DNA of 64,000 bases, taken from Aphrophora alni (lineage: Eukaryota > Arthropoda > Insecta > Hemiptera > Aphrophoridae). Shown in pieces: positions 51,041 through 63,480 of this stretch. The position numbers were made by a program, and so were the translations under genes. The DNA lies in contig OY740765.1 in the NCBI GenBank assembly GCA_963513935.1, positions 145,951,618 through 146,015,617 on the forward strand, written 5' to 3'. Position 1 is the stretch's first letter. Each line of letters starts with the position of its first letter. The notes under the pieces were generated by a model. It did no database searches. It was not told where the DNA came from and saw only the letters and a program-made list of their open reading frames with translations.

Positions 51041-52004
51041 TTTGTGTTGTTTTCTTACTATAGCCGATGAAGACCGAAAGGTTTTAAACAACAAGAAAAA
51101 AAATTGAACTTCGTTCTCCTCTCACCTAGAGTGTAATATTTATCTGTGCTTATTTTTGAAGAAAATTTTGAGAAAAAATAATTTTTAATTTTGGTTTTAA
51201 AGGTAAATACATCTAAATTTTGATTTTTCAATACAAATGAATACGAAAAAACACTAGAGGTGGACTAAAATACGCATATTTAACGAATTTAACAAAATCT
51301 GTTCACTCGTCTGTGTTGTACTACAGCGCATAGACGAAACTTTATTCCAAGAAAAAATATTTTGGGCTCAGAGTAACTAGAAATAAATATTTCCACTTAT
51401 CATCGATTTTTGACCCAATACATACATAACTGTCTCTATCTTACCTGGACGTGAATAAACTATTTTTCTAAACTATTAACAGTTTATCCGTGTAAAATAA
51501 ACCATTTAGAATCGGCTAATAAAGGGTGTCTTGGTAATTTCAAACCTATCTGACAATTTGATAACTGGACTTTTCTTTCCAATTAATAACTTTCCATAAA
51601 TTACAGGTATATAAAATGATTCCATAGCTTGAAATGATGTGCCAACGTTCGGTTTTAAATGAAACAGACTGTTAAAATGACGTGAGGAAGGATTTGAATC
51701 GTGAAGTGCGTGATCCATCCGAGCATCACGTATCTCAGAATCAATCATTATTACATTTTTGGAAGGGATTTAATTTAGCGGATTTCTGTTTCAGTTTGGA
51801 AGCAGTTAAATATGTGAATGAGATCGCACGAAATTTGTATTTTGTGTGTTGGTAGAGCGTATAAACACTGCCAACTTTAATAAGGGTTTATTGGATCTTT
51901 CTAAAATAATACCAGGTCCCGTTTATTTGATTATTTCTCTTTTAATATAAAACAAATTGTATCGCCACACTTGATCTGAATCTATTGAAAATGTTCCCTA
52001 TGGT
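51041..52004. other. Intron stretch, no gene seen
   Basis: An 80-codon minus-strand frame (51506-51748) has balanced composition but no motif I recognise, and I do not call it a gene. Confidence 0.3.
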
Positions 52005-52175
52005 GGCAATCCCGAGCGACTCTATCTTGATCTACACTTTTTTTCATGTAATCTTGAGTTAATCACTCGTTTTCAACTTTACATTCACGTCTCTCTCGAT
52101 TAACCGACTCTCGATTAACCGACTCTCTCGATTAACCGACCTTGACGTTAATAGATTATTCGAGAGCTAGAAAGT
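52005..52175 (-). repeat. Family C copy 7 with an internal triplication
   Basis: GGCAATCCCGAGCGACTCTA and TTGATCTACACTTTTTTTCA are family landmarks. Where one segment is expected, TCTCGATTAACCGAC occurs three times in tandem (about 52093-52141), followed by CTTGACGTTAATAGATTATT and CGAGAGCTAG. Confidence 0.6.
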
Positions 52176-52594
52176 CTTTTCCTCCCTTAACTTTTACACT
52201 ATACGAAGTATAGTATAAGTTTGGTAATCATCAAAAATTTAAAATGTCAACCTTAAAATGTTGGGTAGAATTCGTAAACACATATAAAATATAAAAAGTT
52301 TCATAAGAAATTATAAAGTTGGCCGTCATATTGGAATAAGGCGAACGAATTTAGAAATTTTAATTTCATATTTTTAATTGGTCACTAAAAATTAAATGAT
52401 GTCCCTCATTTAAAATTTCCTGTAAATCTTGTAGAGTACAGAACGATGGCCCGGTTAAAATGGACATCCGGTATATTCTTGTGATAGTTTGTTTGGGAAA
52501 GGGAAACATACCAATCTATGTGACAACAGATATTACAATTATACTATTTCGTGGTTGGTTAACAAAATCTCAAATAATTTTTTTGACCCTCCGG

Positions 52595-52740
52595 AGCTTA
52601 CTACAGTGAGTACGCCGTGGCAATCCTAGCTGGATCTACACCTTGTGCATGTAGCCTTGATTAGCTCCCCATCTCTCATCTTTCCTATGAGGTCTTTCTT
52701 GATCAACTCCTGTTCTCTTTCGACCCTGACGCTATTAGAG
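52595..52740 (-). repeat. Family C copy 8 (near complete)
   Basis: TGGCAATCCTAGCTGGATCT, ACACCTTGTGCATGTAGCC, CCATCTCTCATCTTTCCTAT, GAGGTCTTTCTTGATCAAC and GACCCTGACGCTATTAGAGT. Confidence 0.65.
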
Positions 52741-53111
52741 TAGTTCTTTTCTTCTGTATAAAGCATTTTTTTTTAAAAAAACAAGGAGGGACTATTTTTT
52801 GTTTATTCTAATTTTTTAATCAAATCTATTAATTTGTATAATTTGTTGTCATGGCAACGAATGTTGAAATGGTATAAAGTTTCAAGTAACAGACAGTTGA
52901 TTATTTGTAAACCGTATATGCTTAGTGTATTTAAAACCTTTTGGTTAATCAGAACTTCCGACTCCGCCTTCGTCACGACAGGTAGATTAGCACATTGTGT
53001 GCAAAATATCGTGATATTAAGGCAAATCCTTTAGGAGATATAGCGTTTGTTATATTTCTATTTCCGACAAGGAAGCTCCGTTTACTTCGTTCATTCCGCT
53101 TCAACAAAATT

Positions 53112-53114
<3 letters not shown>

Positions 53115-53158
<44 letters not shown>
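53115..53158. repeat. T homopolymer, about 44 bp
   Basis: Unbroken T run; possibly the poly(A) tail of a minus-strand retroelement, but no body was recognised to its right. Confidence 0.9.
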
Positions 53159-53159
<1 letters not shown>

Positions 53160-54479
53160 TAGATTATTTTGACTTAGTTTAGAATGGAATCAAGTTAATT
53201 TTATAAATTGTTTTGTCTTTTATATTGAAAATGTCAATAATTTAAAGATGACCTCTACACAGAGTGGTTGAAAAGAAACTGACACACTTTTTAACTTTGT
53301 TATTAAGATAGCGAAATACGTTTTGATGCAATCTTCTTTGCAGTTAGGGGCTGCTTCTATGAGCCTAGGTTTTGCAATTACTTCAGGGGATAAAGTCAAA
53401 ATTTTCATATGTAACAAATAGTCATGGAATAAGTTATTTTACAGGGTTTGTTGAGACAGACAGAATCACTTTAAAAAAAATTATTTCCTTGGATCACAGT
53501 AAAATGGCCGTACGATTAAAAACGAAATTCTCCAGTTTAATTTTAATGTTATTTGATGATGTTATCGGGCAAGAGAGACTACCTCAATAAGTCCTAATTT
53601 TAGGTTCCTGAGGGCAAATCAACTACTGCGACTATTTTATATAAATATGAGAGTGTGTCGAAAATCGTTTAAAGATTGAAAGAACGCCTGCACTCCCAAG
53701 AGGTGGGAGATTTTCACTCACTAAAAACTACAAATCCTTTCTTTCTTAACTAATCGACATGTGGTCCGCCTTGTCAGTATTACAGATGGATGTGTTATGT
53801 GCTGTTTAAAGCACTCTTCTGGGTGTTTAATTATACTGTAACTACATTATTCCCTTTTTTTACATGTTGAGGAGAACTTATGTTGCGCTCTTCTACCTTA
53901 TTTACTTGTAGGAATTTTATCCCAAGCTCCTTACTGCCAATCGTGCCTCCCTTAATTCTTTCTGTAGTTAACTTTCCCACTTCATTTTCTAGCTTCTACC
54001 TTTCAGTTTTTAATCAATTATACACTATCAGTTATCACAGCAGTATTTGCAGTCAGGATGATCTGCGTTCTGTATTATAAATATGAAAAGATAAACACTG
54101 AAAGAGTCATGTCCTGACAGAAACATGACAATGCAGTCATTAATAACTTCCTAATAACTTGGTTAATCCATTTGTCACTAATCTCGCCATTCCATCTTTC
54201 TCGCGTTTTTTATGAGTTCAAGCTCTCTCTCCTTTTTTCCTGAATGAATACATTTACGATCCTGCGTTAAAAAGTCTATTGGGATACAGTAATTAACGGC
54301 CGCGAGTATACGAGGTTTGTCCTTGAGAATATAGAGATCCCACCAGTCTATGAATTTCCTTACCCTATGGTATTGCGTATGACTGAATGGAGGAGAAGCA
54401 TAAGATTAACCGACCAAAATTAACCATACAAAAGGAGTCCTTCTCACCTGCGTTCTAAGACGATCTTCTGCAATGCTGA
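53159..54479. other. Intron stretch, no gene seen
   Basis: A segment near 53258 (ACAGAGTGGTTGAAAAGAAA) resembles a transposon end, and its partner was not found. Short frames are unsupported. Confidence 0.3.
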
Positions 54480-54680
54480 GGAGTCTTTGAGATTTTAATT
54501 AAATGTTAAATCAGTACTTTTCTACGGATGTAAGACATGACCAGCGACCAATATCAACACCGAGTACTTAAATCCAAGCAATGGCCGAAGCCACCAACAA
54601 TAGGATGGAAATGGCAAGTCGTGTTTGGTTTTGCACCGAACGTTCACTCCTGAGTTTATTGGAGCGGAGCGGAATAGACC
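54480..54680 (+). pseudogene. LINE reverse-transcriptase C-terminal remnant (+ strand)
   Basis: Reads LNVKSVLFYGCKT, stop, PATN. This corresponds to the NxxVKSVLLYGxETW block that follows the RT catalytic core in insect LINEs. Just upstream, a fragment SSAMLRSL fits the preceding block. Stops and frameshifts show it is dead. Confidence 0.55.
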
Positions 54681-55539
54681 TTGCCGTTAGGTAGAATAAC
54701 TAACAAATCAATTTCCGAAGAGGTTAGGTTAGATCTTCACTGGGAAATCGTGCTTATTTAGATTGGAATCTAATAATGAGTGCGAGGGAGAGAGTTGCTA
54801 CCCGGTCAGTAGGTGTGACAGAGAGGGAGATACTGATCGTTAACACGAAACAAAATACAAAGCGTGACCACGGGGCCGATAGTAATGTGGCTGTACATTT
54901 TCTATCTCTGTTAATTCTATGGTAATGTACCTTACTACGGTTCTCTGTCTTTGTTTATCCTTTGTATTGGAGAATTTGTTAGTAATTTTATTTAACCAAT
55001 TGTTTGGAATATGATACGAGCACTGAAGTTAGTTTATAGTCTAGATTGTTGAAGACGCAAATTTGCACTAACTTTCTCACACGCAACACAAATGCGATGT
55101 TAGAACAAACAAAATTCGTGAATTGTGTCGCATCTTGACAATTTTAAATCACCCAATGAAACGTTCTTGTAAAACCAATGTGATTACTGTTTAGTGTACG
55201 ACGTGGCACAAAATACTCATAGACCAAGAAGTATATTATATAATTTAAACCGTGAAATGTTGACTATCTTAAATTAAAAACGAAGGATTCAGTTTCTTTA
55301 CAGTTGATTTTTAAGTTACATAAAAGGTTATCAAGTTTTAGAGGAATTATCAGAGAACTTATTGCTCGCCTCAAGTCGTGTCTACGCAATGAGAGATACG
55401 ATGGGAACTACATCTTTTTATTTTCAGCCTCGCTCCTAGCTCTTTTGATGATCATCCACAAATTTTGAACCTCGACACGAATCTAAGTATTCGTTCATTA
55501 CACTGTCTTTCACAGTTTGGGGAGATGCATCTACAAACT
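54681..55539. other. Intron stretch, no gene seen
   Basis: The part 54720-54900 is less AT-rich (GTGCGAGGGAGAGAGTTGCT, GACCACGGGGCCGATAGTAA) and unassigned. Confidence 0.3.
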
Positions 55540-55660
55540 GTACACTCCCCTTTTTATAGCACTACAGGCCGAAATATAGTCTCCTCTAACCTGTCTCTCC
55601 AACTCAGTAAAGGACTTCCATCCTTGCACTCTCATGATCGCTCTTGAATTCATATCAACG
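55540..55660 (+). repeat. Repeat family G, copy 2
   Basis: TTTATAGCACTACAGGCC, CTCAGTAAAGGACTTCCATC, CTTGCACTCTCATGATC; same order as 44926-45070. Confidence 0.45.
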
Positions 55661-56219
55661 TCATCCTCCTATCTCTTCCTTGAACGACCTTTTAGTCTTT
55701 TACCATTTAATAGCCTATTTCTAATAAAAACAGACTCTTTTTTGTGTTCTTCTGTTGTCTATTTTCTTGACGTTGTAACCTCCTCAGTTTCAGTGCCTTC
55801 ATACAGTTACAACTTTGAAATGACAGTATATTACTTTGTTATGCCGAATCCTCCACTCTCCCTTTCCAAGTGGATACACCACAGAAGTTTCCTTATTCTT
55901 TCAAGCGCTCTTTGCGTTTTGGTAACAGCACAAGATGAGTCGCACTATAGTTTTATACCTTCACATTTTTATCTACCGTGGATATTCTTTGGTTTAAAGG
56001 TGGAGGTAGGGGAAAAAATACCTTGTTGGCTAGAGTTATCTCCTTGGATAACAGCCTTTTAACTTTCGCTCACGTGTATCATCGTTCTCAGGTACTACTT
56101 CTATACAGTTATCTCCTACAAACATGTTTTACTGGGGCGGGTAAATCTTATTTGACTTATCATATTGATTTTCTCTACGCTTATTGACAGTCCTATTTAT
56201 TTTGTACTTGTTTTCAGGT
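55661..56219. other. Pyrimidine-rich stretch, no gene seen
   Basis: Several + frames give long Phe/Ser/Leu-rich translations because of T-rich composition. I recognise no domain. It may belong to the same retroelement insertion as the RT fragment that follows. Confidence 0.3.
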
Positions 56220-56540
56220 CGATATATTTCACCCCTCAGCCGCACTTGTTCTGGTTATGATTGCTGTCATCAAGATACGCCGCTACTTGCACCGACTTGT
56301 ACTTCTCCATTTTTCTTTTTGCATATTCTAAAGCCAAGTTAAATATAAGAAGGACCGGCACGTCGTCTTGTTTCAGACCCTGAGTGAACTCAAATGGTTC
56401 GGCGAGCTCGTTCTATATTCTCACCTGTGCAAGTGATTCTGTCGTGGTCATTTTTGTTGGATTGACTAAATTTATTGAGATTCCAAATTTCAACAATATG
56501 TTATATAGTTTGTCTCTTCAATCGGCACCCCGGAAATCAT
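56220..56540 (-). pseudogene. LINE reverse-transcriptase core fragment (minus strand)
   Basis: The minus strand reads LYNILLKFGISINLVNPTK, MTTTESLAQVRI, NELAEPFEFTQGLKQDDVPV and LLIFNLALEYAKRKMEKY. This matches RT motifs 3-4, where GLxQGDxLSPLLFNLALE is usual; here the G of QGD is D. The catalytic YADD block is not recognisable. One in-frame stop lies between RI and NELAEP. It ends about 270 bp before svp exon 2 and is antisense to it. Confidence 0.75.
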
Positions 56541-56795
56541 CAAATTCTAGCCAAATATTAAATCATATCATCAAATATTCTTTCATCAAATATTAGGTTG
56601 GCTTCCTCCCAGTGTTTCAGGAACAGGACCCATTGTCAGCTCATTTCAAGGTACACAACCCTAATGTAATTTAACATCGTACAATAATTGAGACGATATT
56701 TCTTGTCTTGATTTCCTATAAACTTTCGATTATGTATGTAATTTAATATTTGTATGTTTTGAATAATGAAAACCACAGATGAAACTAAAATTTGA

Positions 56796-57011
<216 letters not shown>

Positions 57012-57659
57012 TAATTTGTAATATTGTTTGTAGTTTTTAGAAACTAACGAAACAATCACAAAATTTATTTTAAAAAACAACTTGAAATCTATGTAATATA
57101 ATTTTTAAATAATGTGTTATTTTAGAGGAGCATTTTTATCATACGCATTTGCAAGAAATTTATTAAAAAAATATACGTTCTGAAAAATGAGGAGGAAATA
57201 AGAGAGTTTGCTCGTATTTGTTATAATTATTTGAAGTTCAAATGTTCAAATTCTCGGTAAACAAAGAATCACAACACAACGTGAATCCATAAAAAAGTAA
57301 ATACTATATAGGAGTAAGTTAAAAATAAATTAAAGCATCTGTTATAAATTCGCAATCATAACAACAATATAAAACGTATTTGAAAATTTATAACAGTTGT
57401 TTCAAATTATTTTTGTTGTTAAATATTCTATTTATCCATAACTTGTTATTTAAATGATACATTTAAAAAATGTACTGTCGTAAGATATTTATCAATAAAA
57501 ATATTTATTCTCTTTACAACAAACATTCTGAATTTTCCAATAATAATAGAGAAATATATGTGGTGGGTTATAAATGTTGATTTTTTTTAAATATCCATTT
57601 AAAGGCATCCTGAATCTGCCTGTCTGTTTTTCATACACTCTACAATCCAAAGGGTGGGA

Positions 57660-57805
57660 ACCCGTTATAATCAAATTTGGTTTGTGGATACATTTTGGAC
57701 ATAATCTTTCTTCATCTAGTCTTGGGTATGACCCCTTCTTTCATCTTCCTAATCAGGTTCACTTCACTAACTATTATTCTCTATTAGAGTTTTCGAGTCT
57801 CTGTA
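57660..57805 (-). repeat. Family C copy 9 (diverged)
   Basis: GGATACATTTTGGACATAAT, CATCTAGTCTTGGGTATGAC, TTTCATCTTCCTAATCAGG and TCTATTAGAGTTTTCGAGTC. Confidence 0.5.
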
Positions 57806-60119
57806 AATTGCATCTGAATTTTTTTTTTTTTTCGATTTTGTAATTAATTTGTCAGTTATGTTGTTCATTTATTTGTGTTTAGTTATTTACGTACAGAAAA
57901 ATAATAATTAAAACTTAACAATAAACCTAAAGTTTTGTCATTTTTTTTAATTTACTTAATTATTTGTATTACAACTGAGTAAGAAACGTATTTTGTAATT
58001 TATTCCTGATACATATTTAACACTTGTAAGAGATATAACCCAATGATTATTCCCTATCACTATTGTCCATCAAATCTGCAGTCTTGGTTCTTTTTAATCT
58101 TCTCTCCACTCCAGTTACATCCAAAACAATTTGATTTTATTTTATTTATTTTTTATTTTAACTGAGTTGTATTGTCCAATGAGCTCCTAATTTCATAAAT
58201 TTAATTTTTGCTACTAAATGAAATTAAATGTAGTCTATAATTGTGAATTTTTGTAAGTAAATATTATTATTTCATTTTTAAAATTTGGATTAAGTAGTTT
58301 GTTATTATTTTCATTACTTCTTTTTTACGTAATATCGTTGCAGTAAATATATGTTTTGTTCCTTTCCTAATGTTATTAGCTAGGAATAAAAATAAATAGA
58401 TAAAACACTCCATTTTTCCGACACTCAAAATTTGTGGACAGCTGTTTTAAACTGAAATTCAAATTATTTTAATTTTATTTTTTTAATGCAGTCCCTAGGG
58501 AAATTAAAAAAGTATTGGCAGCTATTTTATCAACAACGCCGGTCCTGATGTTATAAATGGAAAAATTTTAAATGAACCAAACGCGGTGTCGTAGAATTTA
58601 TAACTCAAAATCTGCATAAACGATAATATTTTTTGTGAAATGTGATATTTATAACACAAAGCTAAATCTCAAGAACAAGTGAAGTTCATTTCTGGTGATT
58701 TTGAACCCAAAGCAAAAGGCCAGGATAGTATCTTTGTTCTTTTAGCATTTTTAATCCAGTGTCTAAAGCCGTCGTTTTGTGTAAAAAAGGTTCCGGGTTT
58801 GGTCTCATTGGGAGGGAAGAAGGGGGTTAAAACTTTTGATATAGATTTAATAAGTGATGAGCTTCAATTAATAGTGATTTCTCACGAAAGCTAGAATTAC
58901 GCCGATGAAAACTCAATTTGCCGACCACACATCACAGTGTGTTACGCTAAGGAGAAAAAACAAAAATAATTCACCTACTGCCTTTTTTGAAAAAAATGTC
59001 AACTAATTCCCACCCGTTAAATGCTACGTTTTGTAGAGATCGTTTTAGCCGATTTTGGGGAAATCAAAATTTTGAATTTTGCTCTGAGAAAGCTATTTCC
59101 ACCAAAATATGCTGTCTTGATTTGGGTTGTAAATACTATAGACATACAAGGGGAAAAAAAGAAAAAAAAACACTTATTTGGGTTCAGGGGACAAAACAAA
59201 TATTTCGACATAGAATTTTTACTTTCTCTGTATGTAAATAAAAATATCGGTAAAATTTTTACCTCACAAAATAGAATCAATCATATTTATTGTACATTTC
59301 CCAAGACTGTATCGTCTTAACGCAATAGGATTTGATCAATACTACTTGAGCTGTCAAAAGTTTCACCAATCCAGACAAGATTAATTGGACACGCCCACTT
59401 ACTTTACAGCCAATCACAGTACGTCGTAAACTATCTCGTTAGAGTCAATCTGTTAAGTAATCCTACTTAGGAAGTGTTGTGTAGGTACGCGAACGATGCT
59501 GATGAAACTGTTGAAAGGTTACCGCAATAGTTAGATGGCTCTGTAAAGGTTAAAAATGTTAAAAATAACTTGTGATGGATTTTCAAAATTATCGTACAGA
59601 AATTACCGGACGAGCGATTAAATTTTTATTTTTAAAGTGCAAGTATTATAGTGGGAGAATAAATGTGTTAAAATTTCCTAACACCTCTCTGTATGACAGC
59701 ATATTAACGGCTTAGAGATAGAGAAACCGATTGAAATCAAATTCAAAATTTAAGAGGTATTAAAATTATTGAACCGATACTCAAAAACATTTGCTGTAAA
59801 TCGGATCAAATGAATTTGTACTTAAATTTAACCCTTAAAGAGCATATCAAACCGTATTCATCATTATTTCCACGCACGCACACAAAATAATAATAATGTA
59901 CCGGTAAAAAACAATGGCACAAAACCAATAGAATTGATATAAAAGTTTAATTTTTCAAAAAACATTCTCTCGATTTCGATGAAATTATTGTGAAATATAA
60001 AAATCAATAATCTAAACTATCTCGAATAATGTAAAGAAATATCCCAGTTTTAGTGTATTTTAAAAGTGAATAAATATAAAATACGGAGTCTTGGGTTAAA
60101 CCTTCCAAGGAAATGTGAT

Positions 60120-60475
60120 AATAGTATAGTGTACGAGATCCTGTTAGATCGAGTCACCGATACGAGCGTCGTAAGTGAAGGCTCCTGTACAGCATCAAGG
60201 CCCACCGAGAGACACGACGAAACGAGTGGAAGCTGTTTAATATATACACATCTAAGAGGCACGTTAGTTACTAATAAACACAATTGTGAGATTCAGAAAA
60301 TCTGTGTAAACTGTTTCAAACAAACTTACCCTACTGGGTAGGTCTCCTTGATCTATCAATACAATTAAACATTTCCTACAAGCCCCAAGAAACCAACTTT
60401 TGTTTCATTATATTTAGAGATTCTGCTTGTATACATTGTATGATGGGGCTGGGTAAGTACCGTGATTTTTACATC
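60120..60475 (-). mobile_element. Dispersed element family D, partial copy, minus strand
   Basis: In reverse it carries the family blocks: ACGGTACTTACCCAGCCCCA, AAGTTGGTTTCTTGGGGCTT, AATTGTATTGATAGATCAAG, GAGACCTACCCAGTAGGGTA, AAGTTTGTTTGAAACAG and CACAGATTTTCTGAATCTC. It has one unexpanded unit and no TTAGG run. Confidence 0.6.
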
Positions 60476-61579
60476 GGAACGCCAATCAACATGTTTTTAT
60501 ATTTTATCCCCGTAGTAGTGTGAGAGTAATCATTAACTATTACAGGTTGAAGCATTATTTCCATCTTGATTTTTTATCCTTTACCACTTGTTAGGGTTGA
60601 CAGGCTTCACCCCTTTCTCGCCCAAACAGGTTTTCATTCAGAATGTTACTAGACTATTACAATTGTGCAAGTATGCTGGTCACATGCCTGTAGATATAAA
60701 CCAGGTGAAGTCTTTATGGTTTTAATGAAATTTGTACTGATGTAGACACTATACACTTCGCCTGTATTTGATTGTGTGACTTACTGCCGGTTTCTTGACG
60801 TGGACATCTTCAAATAAAACTTTGAAGGGAATTTGACACAAATTTGAAATATGTTAGAGAATTAAGAGGGAAATTTTACACATTTTAGGGAATTTTTTTA
60901 TATTTTGAAGAACTATCGAGATATTTTTTGCAGTTGAGATTTTAAATAAATAAGATTTACCCTAGTTGGCTAGTTTAGGCACTTATATATAAATATTTTT
61001 TTCAAATATGCGTCTTTGGTCCATTCTCACTTTTAACAACTATCACACCAACATTTCGGTCCTATTTGTTTTTATTTTATTTTGTCGATAGGTGTTTGAT
61101 AAAGTTAATTTTTTTGCACCATTTTTGTTTTGGCAGCTTACAGGACGAAAATCTTAAATTCACTATCTTAAAATCTTTTATATAAATTTACAAAGTGTTA
61201 AGAATGTACACTTTAAATTTACTTTTTTTATGAATTCCTTAATCCAAATTTTAAATTTAAATTTGAAAATATTGAATTAGACCTCCTTTTTGAGTGGTGA
61301 ATTTAGTTTGTATTACCAAAAGGTAATTCAATTTTATCAATAGGGTCCTCCAATCCTAGTTGAAATCTCCCTAAATGATAGTAGCTTATTTATACAATTA
61401 TACAACATGATTATTTTTTAGGCCTAAATTTTATAATAATTGCAGTCTTTAAATTATAAATTTAAAAATGGCTTTTTCCTTTATTTGTTAAACAATTGTT
61501 GTGTAGTTGTTTTTTTTATACTTTTGTATTATTTTTATTTTGTTGTTGTGTTTGTATATATTTTTTGCTTAGTTTATGT

Positions 61580-61680
61580 GCAAAGTTAGGTCTGGGAGAA
61601 TCTACGATTGACGCTTGTGTATTTTTTCAACTTTTGTTCTCTTCTGCCCTGACGCTATTGTATATTTCAGGGCTAGGCGT
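61580..61680 (-). repeat. Family C partial copy 10
   Basis: GTCTGGGAGAATCTACGATT, TTGTTCTCTTCTGCCCTGAC and GCTATTGTATATTTCAGGGC match the reverse family end. Confidence 0.45.
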
Positions 61681-62024
61681 CTTTATTTTATGCTATTTTC
61701 TTCTTTTTTTAAGACGATAAGGATCCCAAGATTTTTCGCATTAGAGGAAATTTTTATGTGTGCAAGAAGTGTATGTATTTGGGTGAGCGTGTGTGTGAGT
61801 TATGTACACATCTGGTGTATAAATGATTTAATTTTTCTCGTAAGCGTCTGCTCTCAAAAACTGTGCTCCATTACATGGAAAAGGGAAAATTTAAATTGGG
61901 TCCTTTTCTGTGTTTGTGAATTATTTTGCTGAGCATTTATTTTTATTTTTATTTAAGACAAAAAACCTTTCGGTCAGTATCGCCTTTAAAAAAAAGGAAG
62001 AAAATAACATAACATAATGACCCC

Positions 62025-62190
62025 CTAGCCTTCGAATACTCTAATAGCGTCAGGATTCGAAATGAATAAGCTTTGGTCAAGAGAAATCTGATAGGAAGCA
62101 GATTAGACATACAACGTATTCTAAGTCTTGTAGTACCCAAGACTATTTGAAAAGTTGTACATCCAGCTGGTCTTCTCGGGATTGCTAAAT
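62025..62190 (+). repeat. Family C copy 11
   Basis: TAGCCTTCGAATACTCTAAT, AGCGTCAGGATTCGAAATGA, TTGGTCAAGAGAAATCTGAT, CCCAAGACTATTTGAAAAG, TACATCCAGCTGG and TCTCGGGATTGC. A direct duplication-like ACAACGTATTCTAAGTCTTG lies in the middle. Confidence 0.6.
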
Positions 62191-62442
62191 ATAGAGACAT
62201 CTCGAGGTTTCATATTTTTTAAAATTTTATTAAAACTAATTATTACATTTGTTATGGAAGAATTTCTTGTAATTTGTTTCTTTGTTGTTTTTACACATAT
62301 GCATATTTTATTATTACCACAAGAATGAAAAAAACTGGTTTTTGTGAATATTGTGTTTTCATTCATTGACTATTCAAGTTTCCACAAGAATAGCTCATTA
62401 CAGTTTATATTATTTTTAGTTTAAAATACTTATTACTATATA

Positions 62443-62963
62443 TACAGGATGTTTCTGAAATCCGCAAAGATAATTCGGTAATTCAGGAGGTGGTTATATG
62501 AGTCAAAATACAATAAAAAAAGTTTCTGTAAACATATGTCTGGAAACGTTTTTTTTACCAGTTATCCGCCGTCTCTAGAACAGTTTAACAGATTGATTGT
62601 AAATTTCGCACGGTAGGACCTAATTTGAAAAAAAAATCAACTTGTAAACCGTTGAAACCGTTTCAAAATGGCGGCCATTTAAACATTTTAAATGAAAACA
62701 ACTCATTTAAAGTTTTTTCTTTTTAAATTTCTTTATGGCCGCCATTTTTAAAGGGATAATTGTAACAAGTTGAATACTTTTTCAAAGTAGCTCTTACATT
62801 GATGAGCACCGTGCAAAATTTTAACTCATTCTGTTAAGCCGTTCTAAAAATGCAAATTATTTAGTTAAAAAAAAAAAAAGGCGGATGCTGGTAAAAGGAG
62901 CATATTTTGACTCATATAACCTCCTCCTGAATGGTCTCGGCGTATTACAGGAACACCCTGTAC
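62443..62963. mobile_element. Foldback MITE family A, copy 1 (best preserved)
   Basis: The left end TACAGGATGTTTCTGAAATC and the right end GTATTACAGGAACACCCTGTA are inverted repeats. They continue inward as AATTCAGGAGGTGGTTATAT and GAGTCAAAATA, against TATTTTGACTCATATAACCT and CCTCCTGAAT. The inverted symmetry extends to the centre, around CAAAATGGCGGCCATTT and AAATTTCTTTATGGCCGCCA. The whole 521-bp element is therefore one imperfect palindrome. It inserted beside TA. No coding capacity. Confidence 0.8.
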
Positions 62964-63169
62964 ATATGTATTTATTTTTACAGAAAAGATTGGATTTCAT
63001 GATTAAATCTTTTCTAACACCTTGTATAAAACAAAAATTTGTTTAAAATCTTTGTACCTCATTTTGAGAAAATCGAAATTTCAATTTTTAATTTTACGTC
63101 AGCTACCTGATCGAACGACATTTGTAAACCGAAGATTTAACTTAATCAAATCACCACTAGGAAACTATC

Positions 63170-63480
63170 TCTCATAGAAGCGGCAAAGACCTCACGTGGG
63201 AAAGTTTACAAAAATGTCGCATATATTAACCTTGGAAACAATTTGATCTCACTATCTTAATTTAATTATCTCCCTAGTAATTACTTCTGAGATCGGACTG
63301 CACTCAACGCGATGCGGATTCAGGACCTGTTTTTCAATTTTGCTTTGAATATCTGATCGTAATGCGCAACGCCTCTTCCGGTTTCTAATTGATTAAATTT
63401 TTAATTAGTGGAATCAAATTATTTGGTCCTTCGGGCCGGGTTGCCGGATTCTTAAAACGTTCAGATAAGAAATGGATTTA
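63170..63480. promoter_or_regulatory. Higher-complexity intronic block, possible enhancer
   Basis: Repeat-free, less AT-biased block with a CACGTG E-box near 63192, several TAATTA-like homeodomain cores (63290, 63408), AACGCGATGCGG and GGCCGGGTTGCCGG. Regulatory function is only inferred from composition and motifs. Confidence 0.25.

Noticed and set aside
51506..51748. 80-codon minus-strand frame
   Set aside because: No motif, no paralogue in the window and no regulatory context.
55634..56187. 142-codon and 69-codon + strand frames just before the svp exon
   Set aside because: Phe/Ser/Leu-rich translations typical of T-rich DNA, with no domain and no connection to the acceptor at 56808. An alternative svp exon was considered, but no family similarity was seen.
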